Assembly: GCF_000496075.1 (NCBI RefSeq)
Contig: NZ_AWXZ01000014.1
Coordinates: forward strand, 1-64,000
Reading direction: 5' to 3'
Length of the DNA stretch: 64,000 bases
Source of the DNA: Lutibaculum baratangense AMV1
Lineage (GTDB): Bacteria; Pseudomonadota; Alphaproteobacteria; Rhizobiales; Tepidamorphaceae
Below, in pieces: positions 1 to 10,886 of this stretch; within the stretch, counting starts at the first letter, position 1, and every line of letters starts with the position of its first letter. The notes under the pieces were generated by a model. It searched no databases. It saw only the letters and a program-made list of their open reading frames with translations, and was not told the DNA's origin. The position numbers and the translations under genes are program-made.

Positions 1-17
1 GGAAGCCGGTCGTGCGT

Positions 18-34
18 CCGGCCTTCATGGCCGG
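18..34 (+). other. Small hairpin upstream of rpsJ
   Basis: A perfect 6-bp stem (CCGGCC / GGCCGG) with a 5-nt loop lies about 27 bases before the rpsJ start. It has no U-tract, so it is not a clear terminator. It may be a processing or leader element between the preceding gene (outside the window) and the S10 operon. Function is unknown. Confidence 0.25.
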
Positions 35-60
35 GCGCCCGCCAGTTCGGGACAACGATA

Positions 61-369
61 ATGAACGGGCAGAACATCCGGATCCGGCTCAAAGCCTTCG
101 ATCACCGGATCCTAGATGCTTCGACGCGGGAAATCGTGAACACCGCGAAGCGGACCGGCGCGCGCGTGCGTGGCCCTGTGCCGCTGCCGACGCGGATCGA
201 GAAGTTCACGGTGAACCGTTCGCCGCACATCGACAAGAAGTCGCGTGAGCAGTTCGAGATGCGCACCCACAAGCGGTTGCTCGACATCGTCGAACCCACC
301 CCACAGACAGTCGATGCGCTTATGAAGCTCGATCTCGCCGCTGGCGTTGACGTCGAGATCAAGCTCTAA
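61..369 (+). CDS. rpsJ: 30S ribosomal protein S10
   Basis: S10 is a protein of the 30S head and, as NusE, partners NusB in transcription antitermination. The 102-residue product begins [16 protein letters not shown] and carries the conserved segment [19 protein letters not shown] in its middle, the family hallmark. The length is normal for the family. It is the first complete gene of the window and heads the S10-type ribosomal cluster, with rplC 22 bases downstream. Promoter sequence is not visible because upstream DNA is cut off. Confidence 0.98.
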   Translation: MNGQNIRIRLKAFDHRILDASTREIVNTAKRTGARVRGPVPLPTRIEKFTVNRSPHIDKKSREQFEMRTHKRLLDIVEPTPQTVDALMKLDLAAGVDVEIKL

Positions 370-391
370 GGCCGAGAAAGACGAGGCTGAC

Positions 392-1117
392 ATGCGCTCT
401 GGTTTGATCGCGCAGAAGGTCGGCATGACCCGGATCTTCACCGAATCCGGCGAACAGGTGCCGGTCACGGTGTTGCGGGTCGAGGGCTGCCAGGTTGTGG
501 CCCAGCGGACCGAAGAAAAGAATGGGTATACCGCGCTCCAGCTCGGAGCCGGCCTGGCCAAGGCGAAGAACACGTCGCGCCCGATGCGCGGCCACTTCGC
601 CGTCGCCCAGGTCGAGCCGCGCCGGACGCTCGCCGAGTTCCGCGTGAGCCCGGAGAACATGATCGACGTCGGTGCGGAGATCACTGTCGACCACTTCGTG
701 GCCGGCCAGTATGTCGACGTCACCGGCACCTCGATCGGCAAGGGCTTCGCCGGCGCCATGAAGCGGCACAATTTCGGCGGCCTGCGTGCTTCGCACGGCG
801 TGTCGATCTCGCACCGCTCGCACGGTTCGACCGGTCAGAACCAGGATCCCGGCAAGGTCTTCAAGGGTAAGAAGATGGCCGGCCACATGGGCGACGAGCG
901 GGTGACGACGCAGAACCTGCAGGTCGTGAAGACCGATGCAGAGCGTGGCCTGATCATGGTCCGCGGTGCGGTGCCGGGCTCGAAGGGCGGCTGGGTTCTC
1001 CTGAAGGACGCAGTGAAGCGCAAGCTTCCGGACGGCGTGCCGTTCCCGGGTGCCGTGAAGGCGGCGAACGGCGGGGCTGCAGCCGAGACCGGCGGCGAAG
1101 CCGGCCAGGAGGCGTGA
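392..1117 (+). CDS. rplC: 50S ribosomal protein L3
   Basis: L3 is one of the first proteins to bind 23S rRNA during 50S assembly and lies near the peptidyl transferase centre. The 241-residue product starts [16 protein letters not shown], the usual L3 start. [20 protein letters not shown], the conserved tip region, lies near residues 132-151. The ATG at 392 is preceded by GAGG at a good distance; an in-frame start at 347 would overlap rpsJ and is less likely. The alanine/glycine-rich C-terminal tail ([18 protein letters not shown]) is a lineage extension. Confidence 0.97.
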   Translation: MRSGLIAQKVGMTRIFTESGEQVPVTVLRVEGCQVVAQRTEEKNGYTALQLGAGLAKAKNTSRPMRGHFAVAQVEPRRTLAEFRVSPENMIDVGAEITVDHFVAGQYVDVTGTSIGKGFAGAMKRHNFGGLRASHGVSISHRSHGSTGQNQDPGKVFKGKKMAGHMGDERVTTQNLQVVKTDAERGLIMVRGAVPGSKGGWVLLKDAVKRKLPDGVPFPGAVKAANGGAAAETGGEAGQEA

Positions 1118-1122
1118 GGACA

Positions 1123-1743
1123 ATGAAGCTCGACGTAATCGCGCTCGACGGCAAGACGGCCGGCTCGGTGGAGCTCTCGGACGAGATCTTCGGTCTCGAG
1201 CCGCGCGAGGACATCATTCAGCGCATGGTGCGCTGGCAGCTGGCGAAGCGCCAGGCCGGCACGCACAAGTCGAAGACGCGCGGCGAGATCCGCGCGACGA
1301 CTGCGAAGATGTTCAAGCAGAAGGGCACGGGCCGCGCGCGGCACGGCGCCCGGACGGCTCCGCAGTTCCGCGGCGGCGGCAAGGCGTTCGGCCCGGTCGT
1401 GCGCAGCCACGCCCACGACCTTCCCAAGAAGGTTCGGGCGCTCGCGCTGAAGCATGCGCTCTCGGCGAAGGCGAAGGGCGAGGCGATCGTCGTGATCGAC
1501 GACGCGGTCGCTGGCTCGCCGAAGACGAAGGCGCTGGGCGAGCAACTCGCCAAGCTCGGCTGGACGTCCGCCCTGGTGATCGGCGGCGCGGAGCTCGACG
1601 ACAACTTCAAGCTCGCCGCGCAGAACATTCACAGCGTTGACTTTCTGCCCGTGCAGGGAATCAACGTGTACGACATTCTTCGGCGCGACACGCTCGTGTT
1701 GACGAAGGCGGCGGTCGAGGCGCTGGAGGAGCGGTTCAAATGA
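1123..1743 (+). CDS. rplD: 50S ribosomal protein L4
   Basis: L4 binds 23S rRNA and its long loop lines the peptide exit tunnel. In gammaproteobacteria it also represses its own operon. The product of 206 residues shows the rRNA-binding stretch [20 protein letters not shown] around residues 64-83. The ATG at 1123 is preferred; a GTG at 1114 overlaps the rplC stop codon. It is spaced 5 bases from rplC, and its stop overlaps the rplW start by four bases (ATGA), so the genes are probably translationally coupled. Confidence 0.97.
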   Translation: MKLDVIALDGKTAGSVELSDEIFGLEPREDIIQRMVRWQLAKRQAGTHKSKTRGEIRATTAKMFKQKGTGRARHGARTAPQFRGGGKAFGPVVRSHAHDLPKKVRALALKHALSAKAKGEAIVVIDDAVAGSPKTKALGEQLAKLGWTSALVIGGAELDDNFKLAAQNIHSVDFLPVQGINVYDILRRDTLVLTKAAVEALEERFK

Positions 1744-2030
1744 ATCCGAAGCTTTACGACATCCTCGTCGCGCCGGTGATCACCGAGAAGTCGACTCTGG
1801 CCTCCGAGAACGGCCAGGTCGTGTTCCGGGTTGCGAAGGACGCGACGAAGCCCCAGATCAAGGCCGCCGTCGAGGCGCTCTTCTCCGTGAAGGTGAAGGC
1901 CGTCAACACGCTGGTCCGCAAGGGCAAAACGAAGCGCTTTCGCGGCGTGAAGGGCAAGCAATCCGACGTCAAGAACGCGATCGTGACCCTCGAGGAGGGG
2001 CACTCGATCGACGTGACGACGGGGCTGTGA
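1740..2030 (+). CDS. rplW: 50S ribosomal protein L23
   Basis: L23 sits at the mouth of the exit tunnel and is the docking site for trigger factor and SRP. The 96-residue product begins [19 protein letters not shown] and contains the canonical [18 protein letters not shown]-binding loop. Length is typical. The start codon overlaps the rplD stop codon by four bases, and rplB follows after 13 bases. Confidence 0.97.
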   Translation: MNPKLYDILVAPVITEKSTLASENGQVVFRVAKDATKPQIKAAVEALFSVKVKAVNTLVRKGKTKRFRGVKGKQSDVKNAIVTLEEGHSIDVTTGL

Positions 2031-2043
2031 CGGGAACGGACCG

Positions 2044-2877
2044 ATGGCACTGAAGCATTACAATCCGATCACGCCGGGGCAGCGCCAGCTCGTCATCGTC
2101 GACCGGAGCGGCCTCTACAAGGGCGATCCGGTCAAGTCGCTGACCGAGGGCCTGACCAAGAAGGGCGGCCGCAACAACCTGGGTCGTATCACGGCCCGGC
2201 GTCGCGGCGGCGGTCACAAGCGGCTCTATCGCGTCGTCGACTTCAAGCGCACGAAGTTCGACGTCTCCGCGACGGTCGAGCGGCTCGAGTACGACCCGAA
2301 CAGGTCGGCCTTCATCGCGCTCCTCAACTACGAGGACGGCGAGCAGGCCTACATCCTTGCGCCGCAGCGCCTGCAGGTCGGCGACAAGGTCGTCTCCGGC
2401 AAGCAGACCGACGTGAAGCCCGGCAACGCGATGCCGCTGTCCGCGATCCCGATCGGCACGATCGTCCACAACGTGGAGATGAAGCCGGGCAAGGGCGGGC
2501 AGATCGCACGCTCGGCCGGAACCTACGTACAGCTCGTCGGGCGCGACCAGGGCTACGCGGTGCTTCGCCTGAACTCGGGCGAGCAGCGCATGGTTCACGG
2601 CAGCTGCATGGCGACGGTGGGCGCGGTCTCGAACCCGGACCACTCGAACACGAACATGGGCAAGGCGGGCCGCGCACGGTGGGCCGGCAAGCGTCCTTCG
2701 GTCCGTGGCGTCGTGATGAACCCGGTCGACCATCCGCACGGCGGCGGCGAAGGCCGCACCTCGGGCGGCCGCCACCCGGTAACCCCGTGGGGCAAGCCGA
2801 CGAAGGGCAAGCGGACCCGCAAGAACAAGGCGACGCAGAAATACATCCTGCGCTCGCGTCACCAGAAGAAGAAGTAA
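2044..2877 (+). CDS. rplB: 50S ribosomal protein L2
   Basis: L2 is a primary 23S rRNA binder needed for subunit association and peptidyl transferase activity. The 277-residue product begins [17 protein letters not shown]. It contains [17 protein letters not shown] near residues 48-64 and the highly conserved [20 protein letters not shown] near residues 225-244, which includes the histidine essential for peptidyl transfer. It ends in a lysine-rich tail. Length is normal. Confidence 0.98.
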   Translation: MALKHYNPITPGQRQLVIVDRSGLYKGDPVKSLTEGLTKKGGRNNLGRITARRRGGGHKRLYRVVDFKRTKFDVSATVERLEYDPNRSAFIALLNYEDGEQAYILAPQRLQVGDKVVSGKQTDVKPGNAMPLSAIPIGTIVHNVEMKPGKGGQIARSAGTYVQLVGRDQGYAVLRLNSGEQRMVHGSCMATVGAVSNPDHSNTNMGKAGRARWAGKRPSVRGVVMNPVDHPHGGGEGRTSGGRHPVTPWGKPTKGKRTRKNKATQKYILRSRHQKKK

Positions 2878-2889
2878 GTCGAGGTTCCG

Positions 2890-3168
2890 ATGACCCGCTC
2901 AGTCTGGAAAGGTCCGTTCGTCGACGGCTTCCTCCTCAAGAAGGCAGAAGCTGCACGGCAGTCCGGCCGGAACGACGTGATCCGGATCTGGAGCCGCCGC
3001 TCCACGATCCTGCCGCACTTCGTCGGCCTGACCTTCGGCGTGCACAACGGGCAGAAGCATATCCCGGTGCTCGTCACCGAGGACATGGTCGGCCACAAGT
3101 TCGGCGAGTTCGCGCCGACCCGCACCTATTACGGCCATGCGGCCGACAAGAAGGCCAAGAGGAGGTAA
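2890..3168 (+). CDS. rpsS: 30S ribosomal protein S19
   Basis: S19 is a 30S head protein that contacts S13 and the A-site region. The product has 92 residues, begins [20 protein letters not shown] and contains the signature [16 protein letters not shown]. Family length is about 92. It lies 12 bases after rplB and 3 bases before rplV, and AGGAGG at its 3' end (near 3162) serves as the rplV ribosome-binding site. Confidence 0.98.
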   Translation: MTRSVWKGPFVDGFLLKKAEAARQSGRNDVIRIWSRRSTILPHFVGLTFGVHNGQKHIPVLVTEDMVGHKFGEFAPTRTYYGHAADKKAKRR

Positions 3169-3171
3169 GGG

Positions 3172-3552
3172 ATGGGCAAGCCCGTGACCCCGCGCAGGCT
3201 CGCCGACAACGAGGCGAAGGCTGTCGCGCGCATGCTTCGCATCAGCCCTCAGAAGCTGAACCTCGTGGCCGGCCTGATCCGCGGCAAGAAGGTGTCGTCC
3301 GCCCTGGCGGATCTCACCTTCTCGCGCAAGCGGATCGCCAAGGACGTCAAGAAGACGCTCGAATCGGCTATCGCGAATGCCGAGAACAACCACGACCTCG
3401 ATGTCGACGACCTCGTCGTCGCCGAGGCCTTCGTGGGCAAGGCGCTCGTGATGAAGCGCTGGGAGCCGCGGGCGCGTGGACGCGTCGGCCGGATCCAGAA
3501 GCCGTTCTCGAACCTCACGATCGTCGTCCGTCAAGTCGAGGAGACCGCCTGA
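3172..3552 (+). CDS. rplV: 50S ribosomal protein L22
   Basis: L22 binds all 23S rRNA domains, and its beta-hairpin narrows the exit tunnel next to L4, a macrolide-resistance site. The 126-residue product has [20 protein letters not shown] near its start, and the hairpin stretch [19 protein letters not shown] near residues 95-113. It is preceded by AGGAGG. Its stop codon shares one base with the rpsC start (TGATG). Confidence 0.97.
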   Translation: MGKPVTPRRLADNEAKAVARMLRISPQKLNLVAGLIRGKKVSSALADLTFSRKRIAKDVKKTLESAIANAENNHDLDVDDLVVAEAFVGKALVMKRWEPRARGRVGRIQKPFSNLTIVVRQVEETA

Positions 3553-4271
3553 TGGGCCAGAAAATCAATCCGATCGGCCTGCGGCTCGGGATCAACAAGA
3601 CCTGGGACTCCCGCTGGTTCGCCGACGACAAGGAGTATGGCGAGCTGCTGCACGAGGATCTGCGGATCCGCAAGATGCTGCAGAAGTCGCTGAAGCAGGC
3701 CGCGGTGTCGAAGATCGTCATCGAGCGTCCGCACCGGAAGTGCCGGGTCACGATCCACTCGGCCCGCCCGGGAATCGTCATCGGCAAGAAGGGCGCGGAC
3801 ATCGAGAAGCTGCGCCGCCGCATCTCGCAGCTCACGAAGAGCGAGGTGCACCTGAACATCGTCGAGGTCCGCAAGCCGGAGACGGACGCGAACCTCGTGG
3901 CGGACTCGATCGCGCAGCAGCTCGAGCGGCGCGTGTCCTTCCGCCGCGCGATGAAGCGTGCCGTGCAGTCCGCCATGCGCCTCGGCGCCGGCGGCATCCG
4001 CATCAACTGCTCCGGCCGTCTCGGCGGTGCCGAGATCGCGCGCATGGAGTGGTACCGCGAGGGCCGCGTGCCGCTGCACACGTTGCGCGCCGACATCGAC
4101 TACGGCGAGGCGACGGCCGTGACGGCCTACGGCACGTGCGGCGTGAAGGTTTGGATCTTCAAGGGCGAGATCCTCGAGCACGACCCGATGGCGTCCGAGC
4201 GGCGTGCGACTGAGGCCGCCGAGAGTGGCGGCGGTGGTCGCGGACGTCGCGAGCGCGAGCGCGCGGGTTGA
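3552..4271 (+). CDS. rpsC: 30S ribosomal protein S3
   Basis: S3 is part of the mRNA entry tunnel and, with S4 and S5, has helicase activity. The 239-residue product begins [19 protein letters not shown] domain with [16 protein letters not shown] lies around residues 73-88, and [18 protein letters not shown] lies in the C-terminal domain. It ends in a Gly/Arg-rich tail ([16 protein letters not shown]). The ATG at 3552 overlaps the rplV stop; longer in-frame readings upstream run through rplV and are artefacts. Confidence 0.97.
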   Translation: MGQKINPIGLRLGINKTWDSRWFADDKEYGELLHEDLRIRKMLQKSLKQAAVSKIVIERPHRKCRVTIHSARPGIVIGKKGADIEKLRRRISQLTKSEVHLNIVEVRKPETDANLVADSIAQQLERRVSFRRAMKRAVQSAMRLGAGGIRINCSGRLGGAEIARMEWYREGRVPLHTLRADIDYGEATAVTAYGTCGVKVWIFKGEILEHDPMASERRATEAAESGGGGRGRRERERAG

Positions 4272-4303
4272 GGCGTCGAGGCTGAAGGCAAGAGAGAGAA
4301 CAG

Positions 4304-4732
4304 ATGCTGCAACCAAAGCGCACGAAGTTCCGCAAGCAGCACAAGGGACGCATTCATGGCGTCGCCAAGGGCGGCACGGAGCTGAATTTCGGCGCCTTCG
4401 GCCTGAAGGCGCTGGAGCCAGAGCGCATCACGGCCCGCCAGATCGAGGCCGCGCGCCGTGCCATCACGCGTCACATGAAGCGTGCGGGCCGGGTGTGGAT
4501 CCGGATCTTCCCGGACGTGCCGGTTTCGAAGAAGCCGACCGAGGTCCGCATGGGCAAGGGCAAGGGCTCGCCGGAATACTGGGCGGCCAAGGTCAAGCCG
4601 GGGCGGATCATGTTCGAGATCGACGGCGTGCCGAACGACGTTGCCCGCGAGGCGCTTCGTCTCGGCGCGGCCAAGCTGCCGGTGAAGACGCGCTTCGTGC
4701 AGCGTCTCGGCAGCGACAGCGCGGGAGCGTGA
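4304..4732 (+). CDS. rplP: 50S ribosomal protein L16
   Basis: L16 organises the A-site region of the 50S subunit. The product has 142 residues, slightly longer than the usual 136-138. It opens with [19 protein letters not shown] and carries [20 protein letters not shown] near residues 80-99, which contains the arginine that many bacteria hydroxylate. A short C-terminal extension (GSDSAGA) accounts for the extra length. A GAGAGA-type ribosome-binding site precedes the ATG. Confidence 0.97.
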   Translation: MLQPKRTKFRKQHKGRIHGVAKGGTELNFGAFGLKALEPERITARQIEAARRAITRHMKRAGRVWIRIFPDVPVSKKPTEVRMGKGKGSPEYWAAKVKPGRIMFEIDGVPNDVAREALRLGAAKLPVKTRFVQRLGSDSAGA

Positions 4733-4734
4733 CG

Positions 4735-4938
4735 ATGAAGGCGAGCGACCTCAAGGGCAAGACGCCCGACCAGCTCAAGGACGAGCTGCTTCGACTGAAG
4801 AAGGAGCAGTTCAACCTGCGCTTCCAGCAGGCCACCGGGCAGCTCGAGAACAGCGCGCGCGTGCGCCAGGTGCGTCGCGACATCGCGCGGGTCTCGACCT
4901 TCCTGTCCGAGGCTGGCCGCGGCGCGGCGAAGGGCTAA
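4735..4938 (+). CDS. rpmC: 50S ribosomal protein L29
   Basis: L29 is a small helical-hairpin protein beside L23 at the tunnel exit. The 67-residue product begins [20 protein letters not shown] and contains [19 protein letters not shown], diagnostic of the family. The ATG at 4735 lies two bases after the rplP stop. A longer in-frame reading that begins inside rpsC/rplP is not credible. Confidence 0.96.
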   Translation: MKASDLKGKTPDQLKDELLRLKKEQFNLRFQQATGQLENSARVRQVRRDIARVSTFLSEAGRGAAKG

Positions 4939-4951
4939 AGGAACGAACGAG

Positions 4952-5182
4952 ATGCCGAAACGAGTGATGCAGGGCGTCGTCGTCAGCGACACCAACGACA
5001 AGACCGTGGTCGTGCGCATCGAGCGACGCTACACCCACCCGCTTCTGAAGAAGACGGTGCGGACGAGCAAGAAGTATCACGCGCACGACGAAGACAACCG
5101 GTGCAAGGCGGGAGACATCGTCCGGATCGAAGAGACCCGGCCGCTGTCGAAGACCAAGCGCTGGGTCGTGCTGGCGGACTGA
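4952..5182 (+). CDS. rpsQ: 30S ribosomal protein S17
   Basis: S17 is a primary 16S rRNA-binding OB-fold protein. The product of 76 residues begins [20 protein letters not shown] and contains the conserved [14 protein letters not shown] and [13 protein letters not shown] segments. An AAAGGAACGA Shine-Dalgarno region precedes it. A 70-base gap, the largest inside the spc half, separates it from rplN; I see no strong terminator there. Confidence 0.97.
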   Translation: MPKRVMQGVVVSDTNDKTVVVRIERRYTHPLLKKTVRTSKKYHAHDEDNRCKAGDIVRIEETRPLSKTKRWVVLAD

Positions 5183-5252
5183 ACGCAAAGAAGAATCGAA
5201 CAGGATCCCGCGACCTGGCTGAGGCGCGGAGATCGGAGTTGAGAGGCCGGCC

Positions 5253-5621
5253 ATGATCCAGATGCAAACCAACCTCGACGTCGCCGACAATTCCGGCGCC
5301 CGACGTGTGCAGTGCATCAAGGTGCTCGGCGGCTCCAAGCGCAAGACCGCTTCCGTCGGCGACATCATCGTCGTCAGCGTCAAGGAAGCGATCCCGCGGG
5401 GCCGCGTGAAGAAGGGTGACGTCATGAAGGCGGTGATCGTGCGCACCGCGAAGGATATCCGCCGCCCGGACGGCAGCGTGATCCGCTTCGACCGGAACGC
5501 GGCCGTGCTGATCGGAAACAACAAGGAGCCTGTGGGCACGCGTATCTTCGGACCGGTTCCGCGCGAGCTTCGCGCGAAGAACCACATGAAGATCGTGTCG
5601 CTGGCGCCGGAGGTTCTCTAA
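5253..5621 (+). CDS. rplN: 50S ribosomal protein L14
   Basis: L14 lies at the 30S-50S interface and forms bridge B8 and the binding site for the silencing factor RsfS. The 122-residue product begins [20 protein letters not shown] and has [19 protein letters not shown] near residues 89-107. Length is exactly typical. A GAGAGG site lies just upstream of the ATG. Confidence 0.98.
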   Translation: MIQMQTNLDVADNSGARRVQCIKVLGGSKRKTASVGDIIVVSVKEAIPRGRVKKGDVMKAVIVRTAKDIRRPDGSVIRFDRNAAVLIGNNKEPVGTRIFGPVPRELRAKNHMKIVSLAPEVL

Positions 5622-5623
5622 AC

Positions 5624-5941
5624 ATGGCAGCGAAGATCAGGAAGGGTGACCGCGTCGTTGTCACGACCGGTCGCGACAAGGGCCAGGAGGGCGCCGTCCT
5701 CAAGGTTCTTCCCAAGGACAACCGTGCCATCGTTCAGGGTGTGAACCTCGTGCGTCGGCACCAGCGCCAGTCTCCGAACCAGGAGGGCGGGATCGTTTCC
5801 AAGGAAGCGAGCATCGACCTGTCCAACCTGGCGCTTCTGGATCCGAAGGACGGCAAGCCGACCCGTGTCGGCTTCAAAACCCTCAACGACGGTCGCAAGG
5901 TACGCTTTGCCAAGCGCTCGGGAGAAGAGATCGATGGCTGA
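5624..5941 (+). CDS. rplX: 50S ribosomal protein L24
   Basis: L24 is an assembly-initiator protein with a KOW motif that binds the 5' end of 23S rRNA. The 105-residue product has the KOW stretch [19 protein letters not shown] at residues 5-23 and [18 protein letters not shown] in its middle. Two bases separate it from rplN. Its last eight bases overlap the start of rplE. Confidence 0.97.
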   Translation: MAAKIRKGDRVVVTTGRDKGQEGAVLKVLPKDNRAIVQGVNLVRRHQRQSPNQEGGIVSKEASIDLSNLALLDPKDGKPTRVGFKTLNDGRKVRFAKRSGEEIDG

Positions 5942-6491
5942 GGCAGCTTACGAGGCCCGGCTCAAGGGCGAGTACGCCAACCAGATCCGCCCGAAGCTCA
6001 TCGAGAGCTTCGGCTACAAGAACCCCATGCAGGTTCCGCGGCTGGAGAAGGTCGTGCTCAATATGGGCGTCGGCGATTCCGTGGGCGATTCCAAGCGCGC
6101 CCAGGCTGCCGCGAACGAGCTTTCGATCATCGCCGGCCAGAAGGCGCTCGTGACCCGCGCGCGGACGTCGATCGCGACGTTCAAGCTGCGCGAGGGCATG
6201 CCGATCGGCGCGAAGGTGACGCTCCGCGGGAACAGGATGTTCGAGTTCCTCGACCGTCTGGTAAATATCGCGCTGCCGCGCGTTCGCGATTTCCGGGGCC
6301 TCAACCCCAAGAGCTTCGATGGCCGTGGCAACTACGCGATGGGCATCAAGGAGCACATCATCTTCCCCGAGATCGAGTACGACAAGGTCGACCGGATCAT
6401 GGGGATGGACATCATCGTCTGCACAACGGCGCGGACGGACGACGAGGCGCGGGAACTGCTTCGCGGCCTCAACTTCCCGTTCCGCAAGTGA
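5934..6491 (+). CDS. rplE: 50S ribosomal protein L5
   Basis: L5 binds 5S rRNA and contacts the P-site tRNA and S13. The 185-residue product begins [17 protein letters not shown]. It contains [18 protein letters not shown] near residues 31-48 and the loop [20 protein letters not shown] near residues 133-152. The ATG at 5934 overlaps rplX by eight bases and follows GGAGAAGAG; a start at 5865 would add sequence alien to the family. Confidence 0.97.
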   Translation: MAEAAYEARLKGEYANQIRPKLIESFGYKNPMQVPRLEKVVLNMGVGDSVGDSKRAQAAANELSIIAGQKALVTRARTSIATFKLREGMPIGAKVTLRGNRMFEFLDRLVNIALPRVRDFRGLNPKSFDGRGNYAMGIKEHIIFPEIEYDKVDRIMGMDIIVCTTARTDDEARELLRGLNFPFRK

Positions 6492-6515
6492 ACCGGCAGC
6501 CATAAGGAGATCGAC

Positions 6516-6821
6516 ATGGCGAGGAAAGGCCAGATCGAGAAGAACAAGCGCCGGCAGCGGATGGCGAAGAACTACGCGCCGAAGCGCGCTGCGCTGAAGG
6601 CGCTCGCCAACGACGAGTCGCTTTCGAACGAGGAGCGCTTCCAGGCGCGCCTGAAGCTCTCGGAGCTGCCGCGGAACTCCGCGCCCAACCGCGTCCGCAA
6701 CCGCTGCGACGTGACGGGCCGGCCGCGCGCGTACTACCGCAAGCTGAAGATGTCGCGTATCGCGCTTCGGGAACTGGGCTCGCGCGGCCTGATCCCGGGC
6801 CTGGTCAAGTCGAGCTGGTGA
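6516..6821 (+). CDS. rpsN: 30S ribosomal protein S14 (zinc-free type)
   Basis: S14 assembles late into the 30S head. The 101-residue product is the long form without zinc; only one cysteine (in [16 protein letters not shown]) is present, instead of the paired CxxC motifs of the short zinc-binding form. It is preceded by AAGGAGATCGAC. It fits the proteobacterial pattern in which the zinc-independent S14 is encoded in the spc operon. Confidence 0.97.
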   Translation: MARKGQIEKNKRRQRMAKNYAPKRAALKALANDESLSNEERFQARLKLSELPRNSAPNRVRNRCDVTGRPRAYYRKLKMSRIALRELGSRGLIPGLVKSSW

Positions 6822-6833
6822 GGATTTTCAGAC

Positions 6834-7232
6834 ATGGCCATCAGCGATCCCATCGGTGACATGATCACGCGCATCCGCAATGCGCACATCCGCCGCAAGA
6901 CGAGGGTGACGACGCCGGCTTCCAAGCTGCGCGGCCGCGTTCTCGACGTGCTCCAGTCCGAAGGCTTCATCCGTGGCTACTCCATGGTGGAGTACGAGGG
7001 CGGCAAGCTCGAATACGACATCGAGCTGAAGTACTTCGACGGCGAGCCCGTGATCCGGAAGATCGAGCGCGTCTCGAAGCCGGGCCGCCGGGTCTACGCT
7101 TCGGTTCGCACGCTCCCGGTCGTGAATAACGGCCTCGGCGTCTCCATCGTGTCGACGCCAAAGGGTGTGATGCCCGACTGGCAGGCGCGCGAGGAGAATG
7201 TCGGCGGCGAGGTTTTGTGCCGCGTCTTCTAA
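6834..7232 (+). CDS. rpsH: 30S ribosomal protein S8
   Basis: S8 is a primary binder of 16S rRNA helix 21 and the classical translational repressor of the spc operon. The 132-residue product begins [19 protein letters not shown]. It ends with the conserved [21 protein letters not shown] region, and GGEVLCRVF is the RNA-contacting C-terminus. Length is typical. Confidence 0.97.
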   Translation: MAISDPIGDMITRIRNAHIRRKTRVTTPASKLRGRVLDVLQSEGFIRGYSMVEYEGGKLEYDIELKYFDGEPVIRKIERVSKPGRRVYASVRTLPVVNNGLGVSIVSTPKGVMPDWQAREENVGGEVLCRVF

Positions 7233-7263
7233 GGCGGCGACAGGAATTATTGGAGACGGTTCA

Positions 7264-7797
7264 ATGTCGCGTATCGGAAAGAGGCCCGTGCCCGTGCCGG
7301 GCGGCGTCACCGCGACGGTCGAGGGCCAGCGCGTCAGCGCCAAGGGCCCGAAGGGCGAGCTCTCCGTCGTGCTGCACGACGACGTGAAGGTGGAGCAGAC
7401 GGACGAGGGCATCTCGATCATGCCCCGCACCGAGACGAAGCGCGCTCGCTCCATGTGGGGCATGTCGCGCACGATGGTCTCGAACATCGTCGGCGGCGTG
7501 TCCGAGGGCTTCCAGAGGCGTCTGGAGATCCAGGGCGTCGGCTATCGCGCCCAGCTTCAGGGCAAGAACCTGCAGCTGGCGCTCGGCTTCTCGCACGAGG
7601 TGCTGTTCCCGATCCCGGAGGGCATCACCATCGAGGTGCCGCGCCCGACCGAGATACTGGTGTCCGGCATCGACAAGCAGCGTGTCGGTCAGGTTGCGGC
7701 CAACATTCGCGACTACCGTCCGCCGGAGCCCTACAAGGGCAAGGGCGTGCGCTATGGCGACGAGTTCGTCATGCGCAAGGAAGGCAAGAAGAAGTAA
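7264..7797 (+). CDS. rplF: 50S ribosomal protein L6
   Basis: L6 sits near the GTPase-associated centre and the sarcin-ricin loop. The 177-residue product begins [19 protein letters not shown] and shows the conserved C-terminal [20 protein letters not shown]. The ATG at 7264 follows TTGGAGACGGTTCA; an in-frame start at 7198 lies within rpsH and is rejected. Confidence 0.97.
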   Translation: MSRIGKRPVPVPGGVTATVEGQRVSAKGPKGELSVVLHDDVKVEQTDEGISIMPRTETKRARSMWGMSRTMVSNIVGGVSEGFQRRLEIQGVGYRAQLQGKNLQLALGFSHEVLFPIPEGITIEVPRPTEILVSGIDKQRVGQVAANIRDYRPPEPYKGKGVRYGDEFVMRKEGKKK

Positions 7798-7808
7798 CGG
7801 GTGCGGAT

Positions 7809-8171
7809 ATGACAAAAGGACTGACGCGTCAGGAAAAGCGCACCCTGCGGGTGCGCCGCGCGCTGAAGAAGGCGGCCAACGGTCGCCCGCGGCTCAGCGT
7901 CTTCCGCTCCTCGAAGCACATCTACGCCCAGGTCATCGACGACGGCGTCGGCCGGACGCTCGCGTCGGCCTCGACGATCGAGAAGGACCTGCGCGAGGAG
8001 CTGAAGACCGGTGCCGACGTGAGTGCGGCCGCCCGGGTCGGGAAGCTGCTCGCCGAGCGCGCGACGGAGGCGGGCGTCAAGGACGTCATCTTCGACCGTG
8101 GCGGCTACCTCTATCACGGCCGGGTCAAGGCCCTGGCCGACGCCGCCCGCGAAGGCGGTCTGAGCTTCTAA
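7809..8171 (+). CDS. rplR: 50S ribosomal protein L18
   Basis: L18 binds 5S rRNA and brings it, with L5, into the central protuberance. The 120-residue product contains [20 protein letters not shown] near residues 26-45 and the C-terminal [20 protein letters not shown] signature. The ATG at 7809 follows GGGTGCGGAT; the longer in-frame reading begins inside rplF. Confidence 0.97.
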   Translation: MTKGLTRQEKRTLRVRRALKKAANGRPRLSVFRSSKHIYAQVIDDGVGRTLASASTIEKDLREELKTGADVSAAARVGKLLAERATEAGVKDVIFDRGGYLYHGRVKALADAAREGGLSF

Positions 8172-8201
8172 CGCGCTCGCAGAGACACGAAAGGGACTAT
8201 C

Positions 8202-8750
8202 GTGGCAGGACCCAGAGAAGACCGCGAGCGCGACAGCGAATTCGTTGACAAGCTCGTCCACATCAACCGCGTCGCGAAGGTCGTCAAGGGCGGCCGTCGC
8301 TTCGGCTTCGCAGCACTGGTCGTCGTCGGCGACCAGAAGGGCCGTGTCGGCTTCGGCCACGGCAAGGCGCGCGAGGTGCCGGAGGCGATCCGCAAGGCGA
8401 CGGACGCGGCGAAGCGCTCGATGGTGCGCGTGCCCCTGCGCGAGGGCCGGACGCTGCACCACGACGTGCACGGCCGCCACGGCGCCGGCAAGGTGATCCT
8501 GCGTGCCGCTCCCGCCGGCACCGGCATCATCGCGGGCGGCCCGATGCGCGCCGTCTTCGAGACGCTCGGCGTCCAGGACATCGTGGCGAAGTCGCTCGGC
8601 TCGTCGAATCCGTACAACATGGTCCGGGCGACGTTCGACGCGCTGAAGAACGAGGACAGCCCGCGCTCGGTCGCGGCGCGTCGCGGCCTCAAGGTGTCGG
8701 CGCTCCAGGCCCGTCGCCGCGAGGGCCAGGCCGACGTCGCCGAAGCCTGA
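8202..8750 (+). CDS. rpsE: 30S ribosomal protein S5
   Basis: S5 lines the mRNA entry channel and affects decoding accuracy. The 182-residue product begins at a GTG codon ([14 protein letters not shown]), after AAAGGGACTATC. It has [20 protein letters not shown] near residues 27-46 and [18 protein letters not shown] in the C-terminal domain. The start is decided by family alignment; the N-terminus is short and acidic, as in related alphaproteobacteria. Confidence 0.97.
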   Translation: MAGPREDRERDSEFVDKLVHINRVAKVVKGGRRFGFAALVVVGDQKGRVGFGHGKAREVPEAIRKATDAAKRSMVRVPLREGRTLHHDVHGRHGAGKVILRAAPAGTGIIAGGPMRAVFETLGVQDIVAKSLGSSNPYNMVRATFDALKNEDSPRSVAARRGLKVSALQARRREGQADVAEA

Positions 8751-8773
8751 TCGCCGCGGCAGGAGCAGGTTAG

Positions 8774-8971
8774 ATGGCGAAGAACAACGAACAGACGATC
8801 ACGGTCGAGCAGATCGGCAGCCCTATCCGGCGTCCGAAGGACCAGCGCGCGACGCTGGTCGGCCTCGGCCTCAACAAGATCCGCCGCCGCTCCACGCTGC
8901 CGGATACGCCGGAGGTTCGCGGCATGATCGCGAAGGTCGGCCATCTCGTGCGCGTGGTCGAGGGCAAGTGA
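8774..8971 (+). CDS. rpmD: 50S ribosomal protein L30
   Basis: L30 is a small 50S protein. The 65-residue product contains the family core [20 protein letters not shown] and [20 protein letters not shown]. Length is typical for proteobacteria. It lies between rpsE and rplO, as in other spc operons, with GCAGGAGCAG upstream of its ATG. Confidence 0.97.
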   Translation: MAKNNEQTITVEQIGSPIRRPKDQRATLVGLGLNKIRRRSTLPDTPEVRGMIAKVGHLVRVVEGK

Positions 8972-8997
8972 ACTAGAGCCCGCGAGGAGCTGAAGAC

Positions 8998-9489
8998 ATG
9001 AAACTCAACGAGATCGCGGATCTCCCGGGTGCGACCCACGCGCGCAAGCGCGTCGGGCGCGGCATCGGGTCGGGCCTCGGCAAGACCGCAGGCCGCGGCC
9101 ACAAGGGCCAGAAGAGCCGCACCGGCGTCGCCGTGAAGGGCTTCGAGGGCGGCCAGATGCCGATCTACCGGCGGCTCCCGAAGCGTGGCTTCAAGAGCCT
9201 GAACCGGAAGGACTACTCGGTCCTCAACCTCGGTCGCATCCAGGAGGCCTTCGACGCGGGCAAGCTGTCCGCCGATGGCGAGGTGACGATGGAGCAGCTC
9301 GTCGCCGCCGGTCTCGCCCGGAAGTCGAGCGACGGCGTGCGCCTCCTGGCCGAGGGCGAGCTGAAGACCAAGGCGACGTTCAAGGTGCATGGCGCCTCGA
9401 AGAGCGCCGTCGAGGCCATCGAGAAGGCCGGCGGCAGCGTCGAGATCATCGGCGGCCGGAAAGCCGACCCCGAGGCGACGGCCGAGTAA
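8998..9489 (+). CDS. rplO: 50S ribosomal protein L15
   Basis: L15 is a late-assembly 50S protein. The 163-residue product begins [20 protein letters not shown] and contains the glycine-rich [20 protein letters not shown] at residues 21-40. It also has the [18 protein letters not shown] segment. A basic N-terminal tail and a globular C-terminal part match the family. It is the last ribosomal gene before secY. Confidence 0.97.
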   Translation: MKLNEIADLPGATHARKRVGRGIGSGLGKTAGRGHKGQKSRTGVAVKGFEGGQMPIYRRLPKRGFKSLNRKDYSVLNLGRIQEAFDAGKLSADGEVTMEQLVAAGLARKSSDGVRLLAEGELKTKATFKVHGASKSAVEAIEKAGGSVEIIGGRKADPEATAE

Positions 9490-9505
9490 CGGCCGTCATA
9501 TCCTT

Positions 9506-9524
9506 GCCCTACCACCGGTAGGGC
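9506..9524 (+). promoter_or_regulatory. Perfect hairpin between rplO and secY
   Basis: An 8-bp perfect inverted repeat, GCCCTACC / GGTAGGGC with loop ACC, lies 16 bases after the rplO stop and 27 bases before the secY start. No U-tract follows, so it is unlikely to be a simple terminator. It could be an RNase processing site, an mRNA-stability element or a translation-tuning hairpin between ribosomal proteins and SecY. Function is inferred from position only. Confidence 0.45.
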
Positions 9525-9551
9525 ATCTCGGGGGGCGTATCGGAGCAGCAT

Positions 9552-10882
<1,331 letters not shown>

Positions 10883-10886
<4 letters not shown>

